Below are positions 53,737 through 61,750 of a stretch of DNA of 64,000 nucleotides, one piece after another. The stretch comes from Brevundimonas diminuta 470-4. GTDB lineage: Bacteria; Pseudomonadota; Alphaproteobacteria; Caulobacterales; Caulobacteraceae. Under the pieces are notes generated by a model that ran no database searches, was not told the DNA's origin, and saw only the letters and a list, made by a program, of their open reading frames with translations. The position numbers were made by a program, and so were the translations under genes. Positions within the stretch are counted from its first letter, which is position 1, and each line of letters opens with the position of its first letter. The DNA is taken from positions 73,404 to 137,403 of the forward strand of contig KB291743.1 of NCBI GenBank assembly GCA_000318405.1, in the 5' to 3' direction.

Positions 53737-54654
53737 ATGTCGGGGCGACTTCCCCACCGCGTCGATTTCACCCTGCTTCCGCACCTTCAGGTGCTGATCG
53801 AGCAGCGCAGCGTCTCGCGTGCGGCTGAGCGTCTGGGCATCGGCCAGCCGGCGATGAGCCGCATCCTGGCCCGGCTGCGCGATCAGTTCGACGATCCCCT
53901 GTTGGTGCGCGGTCCGCGCGGCATGATGCCGACGCCGCGCGCCGAGGCCCTGTCCGGCCCGCTGCGCGCCTGGCTGGAGGCGGGCGAGAGTCTGCTGCGC
54001 GACCCCAGTCTGGATCTCGGGCGGATGAAGCGGGTGTTTCGTCTGGCCTCCACCGACTTCGGCCTGCTCAGCGTCCTGACGCCCGCCATCGCCCGCGTAG
54101 CGCAGGAGGCGACGGGGGTGGAACTGGACGTCGAGCCCCTGTCGGACACCAGTCTGCGGCGGCTGGAGGACGGTCGGCTGGATCTGGTGCTGACCGGCTG
54201 GAATCCCGAGGGCGCGGGGCTGAAGTCGCGCTGGCTGTTTCGCGAGACGCATCTGGGCCTGGCGCGCCGCGACCATCCCATCTGTCAGACGACGCCGACG
54301 CACGCCGAACTTTTGCGCTGGCCCCATGTCGTCCCCTCGGCGGGAGACGGCTTCGGCGACTGGGTGTCGGATGATCTGCCCGATATGGCCGAGCGCCGCG
54401 TCCTGGCGCGCGCCGAAAGCTTCGCCCTGGTCCCCTATCTGCTGCAGGCCAGCGAGGCGGTTGCCCTCCTGCCGCGCCGGGCAGCCGAGCGTTTCGCAGC
54501 GGTGTACGGCCTCGGCGTCTTCCCCGCGCCGCAGGAAATCCAGCCGTTCGACTACCACCTGGTGTGGCATGAACGCTCTGACGGCGACATGGGAACCCGA
54601 TGGCTGGTCGAAGCCCTGTCTGCCGTGTTCGAGACCGACCCGGCTCGCGCCTGA
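53737..54654 (+). CDS. LysR-family transcriptional regulator
   Basis: About 305 residues with an N-terminal winged helix-turn-helix (about 12-60, LIEQRSVSRAAERLGIGQPAMSRILARLR) and a C-terminal periplasmic-binding-protein-like effector domain (about 90-300). It is divergent from the siderophore receptor operon, the classic LysR arrangement, so it may control that operon with a siderophore or iron-related effector (inference). The start is uncertain: 53737 and 53722 both have short-spaced G-rich sites, and the frame stays open further upstream. Confidence 0.83.
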   Translation: MSGRLPHRVDFTLLPHLQVLIEQRSVSRAAERLGIGQPAMSRILARLRDQFDDPLLVRGPRGMMPTPRAEALSGPLRAWLEAGESLLRDPSLDLGRMKRVFRLASTDFGLLSVLTPAIARVAQEATGVELDVEPLSDTSLRRLEDGRLDLVLTGWNPEGAGLKSRWLFRETHLGLARRDHPICQTTPTHAELLRWPHVVPSAGDGFGDWVSDDLPDMAERRVLARAESFALVPYLLQASEAVALLPRRAAERFAAVYGLGVFPAPQEIQPFDYHLVWHERSDGDMGTRWLVEALSAVFETDPARA

Positions 54655-54746
54655 CCGGCCTTGAGGCTCGTGACCAACAGCACGCCAGGCGGTTCGCCCA
54701 GAACCTGAGCCGGTGAACCGTCGCAGCGCGCAGGCGTTGGCCCAGG

Positions 54747-55469
54747 ATGGTCGATGCCGTCTGGACACCCTATTGCGGGCCTGCGCCCGATCCCGCCGAG
54801 GCGCTGGGCCGCTGGAACGGCGACCCGGTTCTCTGGGTCGTTCTTGTGGCTGCGACGGTCGCGGGGCTGCTTCTGCTGCGCGGGCCGGAAAAGGGGCGAT
54901 ACACGGCCGCGATGGCCGTTCTGGCGGTCGGCTTCATTTCGCCGCTGTGCGCGGCAAGTTCCGCCCTGTTCACCGCACGGACCCTGCATCATCTTCTGCT
55001 GGTGCTGGCCGCGGCGCCCTTGCTGGCCCTGTGCCTGCCCCGGTTGAAGCGACCGCGTCTGGCGGCGGCCGTGGCGGTCCAGGCGGTGATCTTCTGGGCC
55101 TGGCACGCGCCCGGACTCTATGCTCAGGCCCTGTCGCACGATGGCGTTTACTGGCTGATGCAGGTCAGCATTCTGGGGAGCGCCGTCTGGTTCTGGGCGA
55201 CGGTGCGCAGCGCCAAGGGTCATGCGGCAGTGGCGGGGCTTCTTGCGGCCATGCTGCTGATGGGGCTGCTGGGCGCCCTGATCGTGTTCGCCGCCGAGCC
55301 GCTCTATAGCCCGCATTTCGCCAGTACCCTGGCCTGGAACATGACGCCGCTGGAGGATCAGCAGGCGGCGGGCCTGATCATGTGGGCGCCGGCGGCGGCG
55401 GCCTATCTTCTCGTCGCCCTGTGGCGCCTTAACGGCCTGTTGAAGCCGACGGGCGAGACGACGCCATGA
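54747..55469 (+). CDS. ctaG: Cytochrome c oxidase assembly factor CtaG (caa3 type)
   Basis: Integral membrane protein of the caa3_CtaG family, required for assembly of caa3-type oxidases, probably in copper delivery. It has 240 residues and about six to seven membrane segments (for example VLWVVLVAATVAGLLLL, AAVAVQAVIFWAWHAPGLYAQAL). Conserved HH in TLHHLLLVLAAAP and H in AWHAPGLY are typical. It overlaps the cytochrome b561 gene (ATGA) and heads a cluster containing coxB and ctaDE. Distinct from the unrelated Cox11-type CtaG. Confidence 0.85.
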   Translation: MVDAVWTPYCGPAPDPAEALGRWNGDPVLWVVLVAATVAGLLLLRGPEKGRYTAAMAVLAVGFISPLCAASSALFTARTLHHLLLVLAAAPLLALCLPRLKRPRLAAAVAVQAVIFWAWHAPGLYAQALSHDGVYWLMQVSILGSAVWFWATVRSAKGHAAVAGLLAAMLLMGLLGALIVFAAEPLYSPHFASTLAWNMTPLEDQQAAGLIMWAPAAAAYLLVALWRLNGLLKPTGETTP

Positions 55470-56200
55470 TCGACCGGGTGATCGCCCAGGCGCTGGAATG
55501 GGCCGCTGGTCATCATGATGAGGGACGCTATTCCCCCGTGGCCATCTGGTTTCACTGGAGCATGGCGGGGCTGGTCGTGTTCCAACTGGGCTGGGGCTGG
55601 TGGATGGGGCGGCTGCCGGTCGGCGGAGAGAAGGTCGCGGCCTACGAGGTTCACTTCGCCGTCGGCCTGCTGATGCTGTTGCTGGTGATCGGTCGCCTGA
55701 CCTGGCGGCTGGTCGCGCCGGATCTGATCAATGACGCGGACAAGCCGGGATGGGAGAGCACGGCGGCCCATATCACCCACTATGTGTTCTACCTCTGCCT
55801 GTTCGGTCTGCCGCTGTCGGGCTGGGCGATGGTTTCGGCGACGGCGCGGGACACCCAGCTGGCGGCGGCAGGCTTTATTCCCTGGCCTTTGTTGCCGATG
55901 CAGGATCTGTCGAACCGTCAACTATGGGCGATTGAGGCTGCGGCTGGGTGGATGCACTGGGGGCTGGTCCTGACCCTTCTGCTGATGATCCCGATCCATG
56001 CCGGGGCGGCGCTCAAGCACCATCTGATCGATCGGGACGACGTGTTTCACGCGATGCTGCCGGTCGTGCCGCAGCCGAAGCCGAAACGGACGCGCTGGCA
56101 GAGGCGTTGGCTTGCGCTTGAGCGGCGGGTCGGGTCGACAGCCACTCGGCTATGGCGCGGGCTTCTTGTTCCGACAGATGCTGGACGGCGGCGGCCATGA
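55466..56200 (+). CDS. Cytochrome b561-type membrane protein
   Basis: Diheme membrane cytochrome b of the CybB/b561 family, 244 residues with four membrane helices and heme-ligand histidines (His30 in IWFHWSM, His63 in YEVHFAVG, His164 in GWMHWGL, His178 in IPIHAG). It probably passes electrons between quinol and a c-type cytochrome or acts as a superoxide:quinone-type redox protein. The conserved domain ends at about residue 200 (HHLIDRDDVFHAMLP); the last 44 residues are Arg-rich and antisense to the conserved end of the convergent cytochrome c gene, a 188-base overlap. It starts on the ctaG stop. Confidence 0.85.
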   Translation: MIDRVIAQALEWAAGHHDEGRYSPVAIWFHWSMAGLVVFQLGWGWWMGRLPVGGEKVAAYEVHFAVGLLMLLLVIGRLTWRLVAPDLINDADKPGWESTAAHITHYVFYLCLFGLPLSGWAMVSATARDTQLAAAGFIPWPLLPMQDLSNRQLWAIEAAAGWMHWGLVLTLLLMIPIHAGAALKHHLIDRDDVFHAMLPVVPQPKPKRTRWQRRWLALERRVGSTATRLWRGLLVPTDAGRRRP

Positions 56201-56753
56201 CGCCGCGGGGATCGTTGCGTCGCTTGCCGGACTGCCAGCGGTCAATCTGCTCCAGCGTGTAGGAGGCGGGCTGTCCGGCGACAGTCGGCTGGCCCGCACC
56301 TGCGCCTTGTCCTTCGGCTCCGTGGCAGGCGGCGCAGGCGGTGATGCCGCGCGCCGCGTCGCCGTTAAGCCAGATCGGGGGCGGGGAAGCGGCTGAGGCG
56401 TGCTCGGCGGGCGCGGGCAGTCCCGCGTACCAGGCCGCCACGACGCGGCGAGCCTCGGGCGTGAGCCCGCGCGCAACTCGGGTCATGACGTCATCGGGGC
56501 GGATGCCGCTGGCGTAGTCCTCCATCTGCTTCTGGAGGTAACCCTGCTCCAGACCCGCCAGGCGTGGCGTGGAAACGCCGTCGCCCTCGCCCTTCAGCCC
56601 GTGACAGGCGAAGCAGGCGTTGGCTGGACCGCCCGCCCCGCCGCCCATGGCGATGATCTCGCCCGACGCCTCAAACGCGCGGTCCGTCGCGCCCGGACTC
56701 GTGTCGCAGGCGGCGAGGGTCAGTCCCAAAAGAGCGAGGGGCAGGGCGCGCAC
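56013..56753 (-). CDS. Diheme cytochrome c lipoprotein (c4-like)
   Basis: The 246-residue protein has a lipoprotein signal with Cys16 (LTLAAC) and two heme-c sites, CFACH at 46-50 and CAACH at 139-143, each followed by a class I cytochrome fold. It is probably a periplasmic electron carrier to the oxidase. The second domain ends near residue 206; the last ~39 residues are Ala/Ser-rich and antisense to the conserved end of the cytochrome b561 gene. GTG start at 56753. It is divergent from the single-heme cytochrome gene over 109 bases, in which no sure element was seen. Confidence 0.83.
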   Translation of the reverse strand: MRALPLALLGLTLAACDTSPGATDRAFEASGEIIAMGGGAGGPANACFACHGLKGEGDGVSTPRLAGLEQGYLQKQMEDYASGIRPDDVMTRVARGLTPEARRVVAAWYAGLPAPAEHASAASPPPIWLNGDAARGITACAACHGAEGQGAGAGQPTVAGQPASYTLEQIDRWQSGKRRNDPRGVMAAAVQHLSEQEARAIAEWLSTRPAAQAQANASASASVSASAAARPAASRETRRPDRSDGA

Positions 56754-56862
56754 CTCGATCCAACACGGCGCTGCGGCGCCGGTTCCGCCTCGGAACCCCT
56801 GGCCGTCCGATGGATTGGTTCTGGCGAAGCTGAAAGGGGCGGGATGCCATCATGTCGCGACG

Positions 56863-57240
56863 ATGGGGAAAATAGGGGCGGCGGTGCTGGCCGTCGGCCT
56901 GCTGGGTCTGGCTGCTTGTGCGGACAAGGGCGCGGCGTCGCGCGACCTGGCGGGCGCCGATGCTGCCGAGGGACTTCGCCTTGTCCGGGCGCATGGGTGC
57001 GGCGCCTGTCACGCCATTCCCGGCGTGGCCTGGCCCCGTGGGCGGAGCGGCGGATCGCTGGCCGGCGTCGGGGCGCGGCCGATGATCGCAGGGCGCCTGC
57101 CGAACCAGCCTGCAGTCATGGCCGCCTTCGTGCGCGACGCGCCGTCTTTGCTGCCCGACACCGGCATGCCGCCCATGCGACTGAGCGAAACCGAAGCCCG
57201 CGACATAGCGGCCTATCTCTATACGCTCGATGACGACTGA
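56863..57240 (+). CDS. Single-heme cytochrome c lipoprotein
   Basis: The 125-residue protein has a lipoprotein signal (LLGLAAC, Cys19) and one heme site CGACH (46-50), with GMPPMRLSE near 101 giving the distal methionine and DIAAYLYTLDD as the C-terminal helix. It is a small periplasmic class I cytochrome. It overlaps coxB by 11 bases, so it is likely an electron donor or accessory of this oxidase. The ATG at 56863 is the start of the signal peptide; the reading frame is open further upstream without a better start. Confidence 0.82.
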   Translation: MGKIGAAVLAVGLLGLAACADKGAASRDLAGADAAEGLRLVRAHGCGACHAIPGVAWPRGRSGGSLAGVGARPMIAGRLPNQPAVMAAFVRDAPSLLPDTGMPPMRLSETEARDIAAYLYTLDDD

Positions 57241-58180
57241 GACTCCGGACATGCTGGGCGGCTGGCCGCCGCCGGTGCTGGACCCCGCCGGGCCGTTCGC
57301 CGGGCCGGTGACGGCGGTCGCCTGGGTGCTGTTCGTCATGGGGGCGGTGGTGTTGGCCGTCGTCCTGATCGCGCTGGGCGTCGCTCTGTTCGGGCCGAGG
57401 AAGTGGAAACGGCGCGTAGGGGGCGAACGCCTGGTCTGGATCGGCGGTCTGGCTTTCCCGGTGGTCGTGCTGACGGGCCTGCTGATCTACGGCCTCAGCG
57501 TCACGGCGCGCCTGTCGGATGCGCCCCGCGATGGCGAGATGCGCGTGCGCGTCACCGGCGAGATGTGGTGGTGGCGCGTGGCCTATCTGGACGGCCAGGG
57601 GCGCGAGACGGTGCAGGACGCCAATGAGGTCCACATTCCCGTAGGCCGTCCGGTCGTGATCGAACTGGAGAGCGCCGACGTCATCCATAGCCTGTGGGTC
57701 CCGCGCCTGGGCGGCAAGACCGACATGATCCCCGGCCGCCGCAACTTCATGCGGCTGCAGGCCGACAGGCCGGGCGTCTATGCGGGACAGTGCGCTGAGT
57801 ATTGCGGCGGACCTCACGCCCTGATGGGCTTCGTCGTCGTCGCCCATGCCGAGGCCGACTTTGAGGCCTGGCGGGCCCGTCAGGCCGCACCGGCCGCGCC
57901 GACCGCCCTGCCGGGGGCGGGGGTGTTCGCCGCCTCGGGCTGCGCCGCCTGCCACACCATACGCGGAACGGAGGCCAACGGGCTGGCCGGACCGGACCTG
58001 ACCCATGTCGGCTCGCGCCAGACGCTGGGCGCGGGCATCCTGCCCAATAATCAGGGGACGATGGCGGGGTGGATCGCCGACAGCCAGGGCATCAAGCCGG
58101 GCAACCGCATGCCGTCCTATCCGGTGCTGACCGGGCGCGAGCTGCGCGATCTGGCCGCCTATCTGGACAGTCTGAAATGA
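57230..58180 (+). CDS. coxB: Cytochrome c oxidase subunit II with fused cytochrome c domain
   Basis: Subunit II of a caa3-type oxidase, 316 residues. It has two membrane helices (about 25-55 and 68-92) and a cupredoxin domain with the CuA ligands His153, Cys188, Cys192, His196 and Met199 (GQCAEYCGGPHALM). A C-terminal cytochrome c domain carries CAACH (heme cysteines 238 and 241, His242), the hallmark of caa3 enzymes. It lies in the operon between the small cytochrome c and ctaDE, whose start overlaps its stop (ATGA). Confidence 0.93.
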   Translation: MTTETPDMLGGWPPPVLDPAGPFAGPVTAVAWVLFVMGAVVLAVVLIALGVALFGPRKWKRRVGGERLVWIGGLAFPVVVLTGLLIYGLSVTARLSDAPRDGEMRVRVTGEMWWWRVAYLDGQGRETVQDANEVHIPVGRPVVIELESADVIHSLWVPRLGGKTDMIPGRRNFMRLQADRPGVYAGQCAEYCGGPHALMGFVVVAHAEADFEAWRARQAAPAAPTALPGAGVFAASGCAACHTIRGTEANGLAGPDLTHVGSRQTLGAGILPNNQGTMAGWIADSQGIKPGNRMPSYPVLTGRELRDLAAYLDSLK

Positions 58181-60723
58181 CGTCGGAAACCGGCTTCGAC
58201 GTCCGCAAATACGATCGCTTTCCCACCGAGGGGCCGCGTCCGGACGGCGAGCTGGAGGAGCTGGAGGCCGCCTGGTGCGGTCCACGCCGTCCCGGCGAGT
58301 GGATCACGGCGATCAACAACAACATCATCGGCGTCTACTATGTCGGCGCGGCCATGCTGTTCTTCGTGCTGGCGGGGGTGCTGGCGCTGTTGATGCGCAC
58401 GCAGCTGGCCCTGCCGATGACCGGCTTCCTGCCGCAGGAAACCTACAACCAGATCTTCACCATGCACGGCACGGTGATGATGTTCCTGTTCGCCGTGCCG
58501 GCGGTCGAGGCGCTGGGCGTGCTGCTGCTGCCGCAGATGCTGGGGGCGCGAGACCTGCCGTTTCCGCGTCTGGGGGCCTATGCCTTCTGGGCCTATCTGA
58601 TCGGCGGCCTGGCCTTCTTCTGTTCCCTGTTCTTCGGCCTGGCGCCGGATGGCGGATGGTTCATGTATCCGCCGCTGACCGGGATAAGCTATTCGCCGGG
58701 GATCAATGCGGACTTCTGGCTGCTGGGCATCGGCTTCATCGAGATATCAGCCATCGCCGGCGCGATCGAGATCATCGTCGGGGTGCTGAAGACGCGCGCG
58801 CCCGGCATTACGCTGGACAAGCTGCCGATCTTCGCCTGGGCCATGCTGATCTTCGCCTGCATGATCATCATCGCCTTTCCCTCGGTGATACTGGCGACGC
58901 TGCTGTTGGAGCTGGAACGAGCGCTGGGCTGGCCCTTCTTCGACCCGCTCAAGGGCGGCGACCCCATGCTGTGGCAGCACCTGTTCTGGTTCTTCGGCCA
59001 CCCGGAAGTCTACATCATCTTCCTGCCGGCGGCGGGCGCCATGTCGACCATCATCCCGGCCATGGCGCGGACCAAGCTGGTCGGGCACCCCCTGGTGGTC
59101 ATGGCCATGCTGGCGACCGGTTTCATCAGTTTCGGCGTGTGGGCGCACCACATGTTCACCACCGGCATGCCGCAGATCAGCATCAACTACTTCAGCGCGG
59201 CCTCCATGGCGGTCAGCGTGCCCGCGGGGGTGCAGGTCTTCGCCTGGATCGCCACCATAGCGGCGGGAAAGATGCGCTTCACGACGCCCGGCCTGTTCGC
59301 CGTCGGCGGTCTGGTCATCTTCGTCATGGGGGGGCTGACCGGGGTCATGGTCGCCATGGTGCCCTTCGACTGGCAGGCCCACGACAGCTACTTCATCGTC
59401 GCCCACCTGCACTACGTCCTGATCGGCGGCATGGTCTTTCCCATGTTCGCGGCCATCTATTACTGGCTGCCGATGTCCAGCGTCCGGCCGCTGAGCGAGC
59501 GCATGGGCAAATGGATTTTCTGGCTAATGTTCGCCGGTCACAACATCGCTTTCATGCCGATGCACCTGACGGGGCTGATGGGCATGCCGCGCCGGGTCTA
59601 CACCTATCTGCCGGGACGCGGCTGGGACCTGCCCAATTTCATTTCGACCATAGGGGCTTTCCTGTTCGGTCTGGCGGTCCTGCTGTGGGTCATCGACATG
59701 ATCCGCAACTTCCGCCCTTTCGGCCCGCGCGAAGCGGGCAACATCCACAACGGCCCCGGCCTGGAATGGCTGCCCAGCGGCTATTATTCCGTGCGATCCG
59801 TCCCGGTGGTCAAAAGCCTCTATCCGCTGTGGGAGCAGAAGGGGTTGGCGAAGGAGGTGCAGGAAGGGCGCTGGTTCCTGCCCGGCGCGGCGGGAGGCGA
59901 GCGTCAGACCCTCGTCACCAGCCCCCTGAACGCAGAGCCGCAGTATGTCTTGCGTCTTCCGCGCCCGTCGCCCTGGCACGTCTTCAGCGCCGTGTTCACG
60001 GCGGGCTTCTTCCTCATTTTGACGATCCAGGCCTATGCAGTCGCGGTCGTCAGCGGGGTGCTGGCGATCTACTGCATCATGCGCTGGTGCTGGTTCCTCG
60101 ACGCGCCGCACAATCGCAAGACGACCGATATCGGGGCGGGCATTCGCGTGCCGAACTATGTCTCGGGCCCGTCCAGCCACGGCTGGTGGGCCATGGTGAT
60201 CGTGTTGATCGTCGGCGGCATGGTCTGCCTGCTGGCGGGCTTCTCCTATGTCTTCCTGTGGAGCCGACGGCCGGACCTGTGGCAGGCGTCGCCGGAGATG
60301 GCGTCCCTGATGCTGCATCTTGGCGCTCTGGCGCTGGCGGGCCTGTGCGCCGTCGCAGGGCCGCGCGTGTTGCGCCGGGCGAGCAGGGGAGCGGAGACGC
60401 TGGCGACGGCTCTTCTGGTCGTCAGCGCCGTCGCAGCCGCGGCGGCGGTCGGGTTGGAGCTTCGCGCCTGGTGGTTCGCTGGCTTGAAGCCTGACGCTAC
60501 CAGTCAGGGCGCTGCGGTCTTCGCCCTTCTGGGCTGGGCAGGGGCTTTTTCGGCGATCGGGGCCTTGATGGGCCTCTATATCCTGTTGCGTCGAGCGTTC
60601 AGACGGCTGTCGGCCGACCGGCCGTCCACGGTCGATCTGATCAGCCTCTTCATGACTTATACGGCGGGGCAGGCGGCGATGGTCTTGCTGCTGATCCGGC
60701 TGTTTCCGGGCGGCGGATCGTGA
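58177..60723 (+). CDS. ctaD: Cytochrome c oxidase subunit I/III fusion
   Basis: Catalytic heme-copper subunit fused to a subunit III-like part, 848 residues. The subunit I part (1-~560) has heme a ligands His97 and His412, heme a3 ligand His410, CuB ligands His275, His324 and His325, and Tyr279 for the His-Tyr crosslink in GHPEVY (A1 proton-pumping type with Glu277). The remainder (about 640-848) has about six to seven helices, occupying the position of CtaE. It is coupled to coxB upstream and to a small membrane protein downstream (GTGA overlap). Identity of the C-terminal part as subunit III is likely but weaker. Confidence 0.92.
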   Translation: MTSETGFDVRKYDRFPTEGPRPDGELEELEAAWCGPRRPGEWITAINNNIIGVYYVGAAMLFFVLAGVLALLMRTQLALPMTGFLPQETYNQIFTMHGTVMMFLFAVPAVEALGVLLLPQMLGARDLPFPRLGAYAFWAYLIGGLAFFCSLFFGLAPDGGWFMYPPLTGISYSPGINADFWLLGIGFIEISAIAGAIEIIVGVLKTRAPGITLDKLPIFAWAMLIFACMIIIAFPSVILATLLLELERALGWPFFDPLKGGDPMLWQHLFWFFGHPEVYIIFLPAAGAMSTIIPAMARTKLVGHPLVVMAMLATGFISFGVWAHHMFTTGMPQISINYFSAASMAVSVPAGVQVFAWIATIAAGKMRFTTPGLFAVGGLVIFVMGGLTGVMVAMVPFDWQAHDSYFIVAHLHYVLIGGMVFPMFAAIYYWLPMSSVRPLSERMGKWIFWLMFAGHNIAFMPMHLTGLMGMPRRVYTYLPGRGWDLPNFISTIGAFLFGLAVLLWVIDMIRNFRPFGPREAGNIHNGPGLEWLPSGYYSVRSVPVVKSLYPLWEQKGLAKEVQEGRWFLPGAAGGERQTLVTSPLNAEPQYVLRLPRPSPWHVFSAVFTAGFFLILTIQAYAVAVVSGVLAIYCIMRWCWFLDAPHNRKTTDIGAGIRVPNYVSGPSSHGWWAMVIVLIVGGMVCLLAGFSYVFLWSRRPDLWQASPEMASLMLHLGALALAGLCAVAGPRVLRRASRGAETLATALLVVSAVAAAAAVGLELRAWWFAGLKPDATSQGAAVFALLGWAGAFSAIGALMGLYILLRRAFRRLSADRPSTVDLISLFMTYTAGQAAMVLLLIRLFPGGGS

Positions 60724-61016
60724 AGCGCTGGGTGGCCATGACGGCGGGCCTGCTGATCTGGGCCGCGCACTTCCTGGGGCTCTATCTGCTGGCCAGCGCC
60801 GCAGATGTCTGGTCCTCCACCGAGGCGGCCGCCGGCCGCTGGGTCGGGCTGGGGTTCAGTCTTCTGTGTCTGGCGCTGATCGCCGTTGCGGCCGTCGTGA
60901 TAGCGCGGCGTCCTGTCCCGGATGGGCCGGGTTCGTGGGAGCGGCGCGTGGCCCTGACCGGCGCTTTCGTCGCCGCCGTCGGGGTGACGTGGCAGACGGC
61001 GCCGCTGGCGTTCTGA
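60720..61016 (+). CDS. Small membrane protein at the end of the oxidase operon
   Basis: Unrecognised 98-residue protein with three predicted membrane segments (about 5-26, 41-62, 76-93), opening MKRWVAMTAGLLIWAAHFLG. The GTG start overlaps the ctaD stop, so it is translated with the oxidase. It may be an additional oxidase subunit or assembly helper; small hydrophobic genes at this place are common in caa3 operons. No conserved catalytic motif. Confidence 0.72.
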   Translation: MKRWVAMTAGLLIWAAHFLGLYLLASAADVWSSTEAAAGRWVGLGFSLLCLALIAVAAVVIARRPVPDGPGSWERRVALTGAFVAAVGVTWQTAPLAF

Positions 61017-61039
61017 GCAATCCAATCTGCGGCCTGTCG

Positions 61040-61053
61040 TTGACCTGCGTCAT
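61040..61053. promoter_or_regulatory. FNR/FixK-like box
   Basis: TTGACCTGCGTCAT matches the TTGAC/T-N4-A/GTCAA dyad of FNR/FixK regulators with one mismatch. It lies 60 bases before the ATG of the 74-codon gene and 23 bases after the last gene of the oxidase cluster. It would make the downstream operon oxygen- or redox-responsive (inference). Confidence 0.45.
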
Positions 61054-61112
61054 ATCGCTCGGCCTCGGAACCGCATGGCTTCCGGCCGATTGGTTCAGAC
61101 TGAGGAGGAGCC

Positions 61113-61337
61113 ATGAACCAGACCCACGTCATCGAACGCGCCTTTGAAATCGCCGAGCAAGACCATGCCTGTCTCAAGGTCAGCGACGTGCGCGAAGCCC
61201 TTGCCAGGGAAGGCTATACGATCAGCGATCTGATGCATCTGGAAGGCTGGAGCATCCGCGAGCAATTGAGACGACGGATGAGGGCGCGCGGATCCCGCGT
61301 CGTCGGTCGCATCGAGTTCGCCGAGAGCCGGCCATGA
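61113..61337 (+). CDS. Small hypothetical protein, 74 aa
   Basis: Unrecognised, mostly helical and charged, with VIERAFEIAEQDHACLKVSDVREALAREGY and a basic C-terminus (REQLRRRMRARGSRVVGRIEF). No signal peptide or membrane segment. The size and basic tail would allow nucleic-acid binding, but no domain is recognised. AGGAGGAG just before the ATG is a strong ribosome site. Its stop overlaps the next membrane-protein gene, so it leads an operon of three that may be driven from the FNR-like box. Confidence 0.65.
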   Translation: MNQTHVIERAFEIAEQDHACLKVSDVREALAREGYTISDLMHLEGWSIREQLRRRMRARGSRVVGRIEFAESRP

Positions 61338-61750
61338 CCAGAGCAGCGGGCCCGGGCCGGGCCGTGCAGGGGCTGATTCTGAGCTTTCCGGTCGCCCTGT
61401 TCAGCCTCGGGACGGCGACGGATGCGGCCTATCTCCGGACTGCGGAGATCCAGTGGAGCAACTTCTCTTCCTGGGCGATTGTCGGGGGGCTGATGTTTGG
61501 CGGCGCCGCCTTCGTATGGAGCCTGATCGACCTGGCTTGGGGCCGTCGCGGCGTCTTGCGATTTCTGTACAGCGGCGCTCTCGGCGCCCTGTGTGTTGTC
61601 GGCCTGACGAACGCCTTCAAGCATAGCCAGGACGGCTGGAGTTCCGTGGGCGCCTTTGGCTTCACCCTGTCCGTTTTATGCTGCGCGCTGGCGCTGAGCG
61701 CGGGATGGATGCGCTACTCCGGGATGCTGGATGAGGAGGCGAGCCGATGA
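61334..61750 (+). CDS. DUF2231-like inner-membrane protein
   Basis: The 138-residue protein has about four membrane helices (13-33, 44-64, 76-96, 107-127). FPVALFSLGTATDAAYLRTAEIQWSNFSSWAIVGG resembles the DUF2231 family, small membrane proteins thought to bind heme or act in redox contexts. It overlaps the genes on both sides by 4 bases (ATGA at each junction), so it is tightly coupled to the small hypothetical and to the sorbosone-dehydrogenase-like lipoprotein. Function unknown. Confidence 0.72.
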   Translation: MTRAAGPGRAVQGLILSFPVALFSLGTATDAAYLRTAEIQWSNFSSWAIVGGLMFGGAAFVWSLIDLAWGRRGVLRFLYSGALGALCVVGLTNAFKHSQDGWSSVGAFGFTLSVLCCALALSAGWMRYSGMLDEEASR

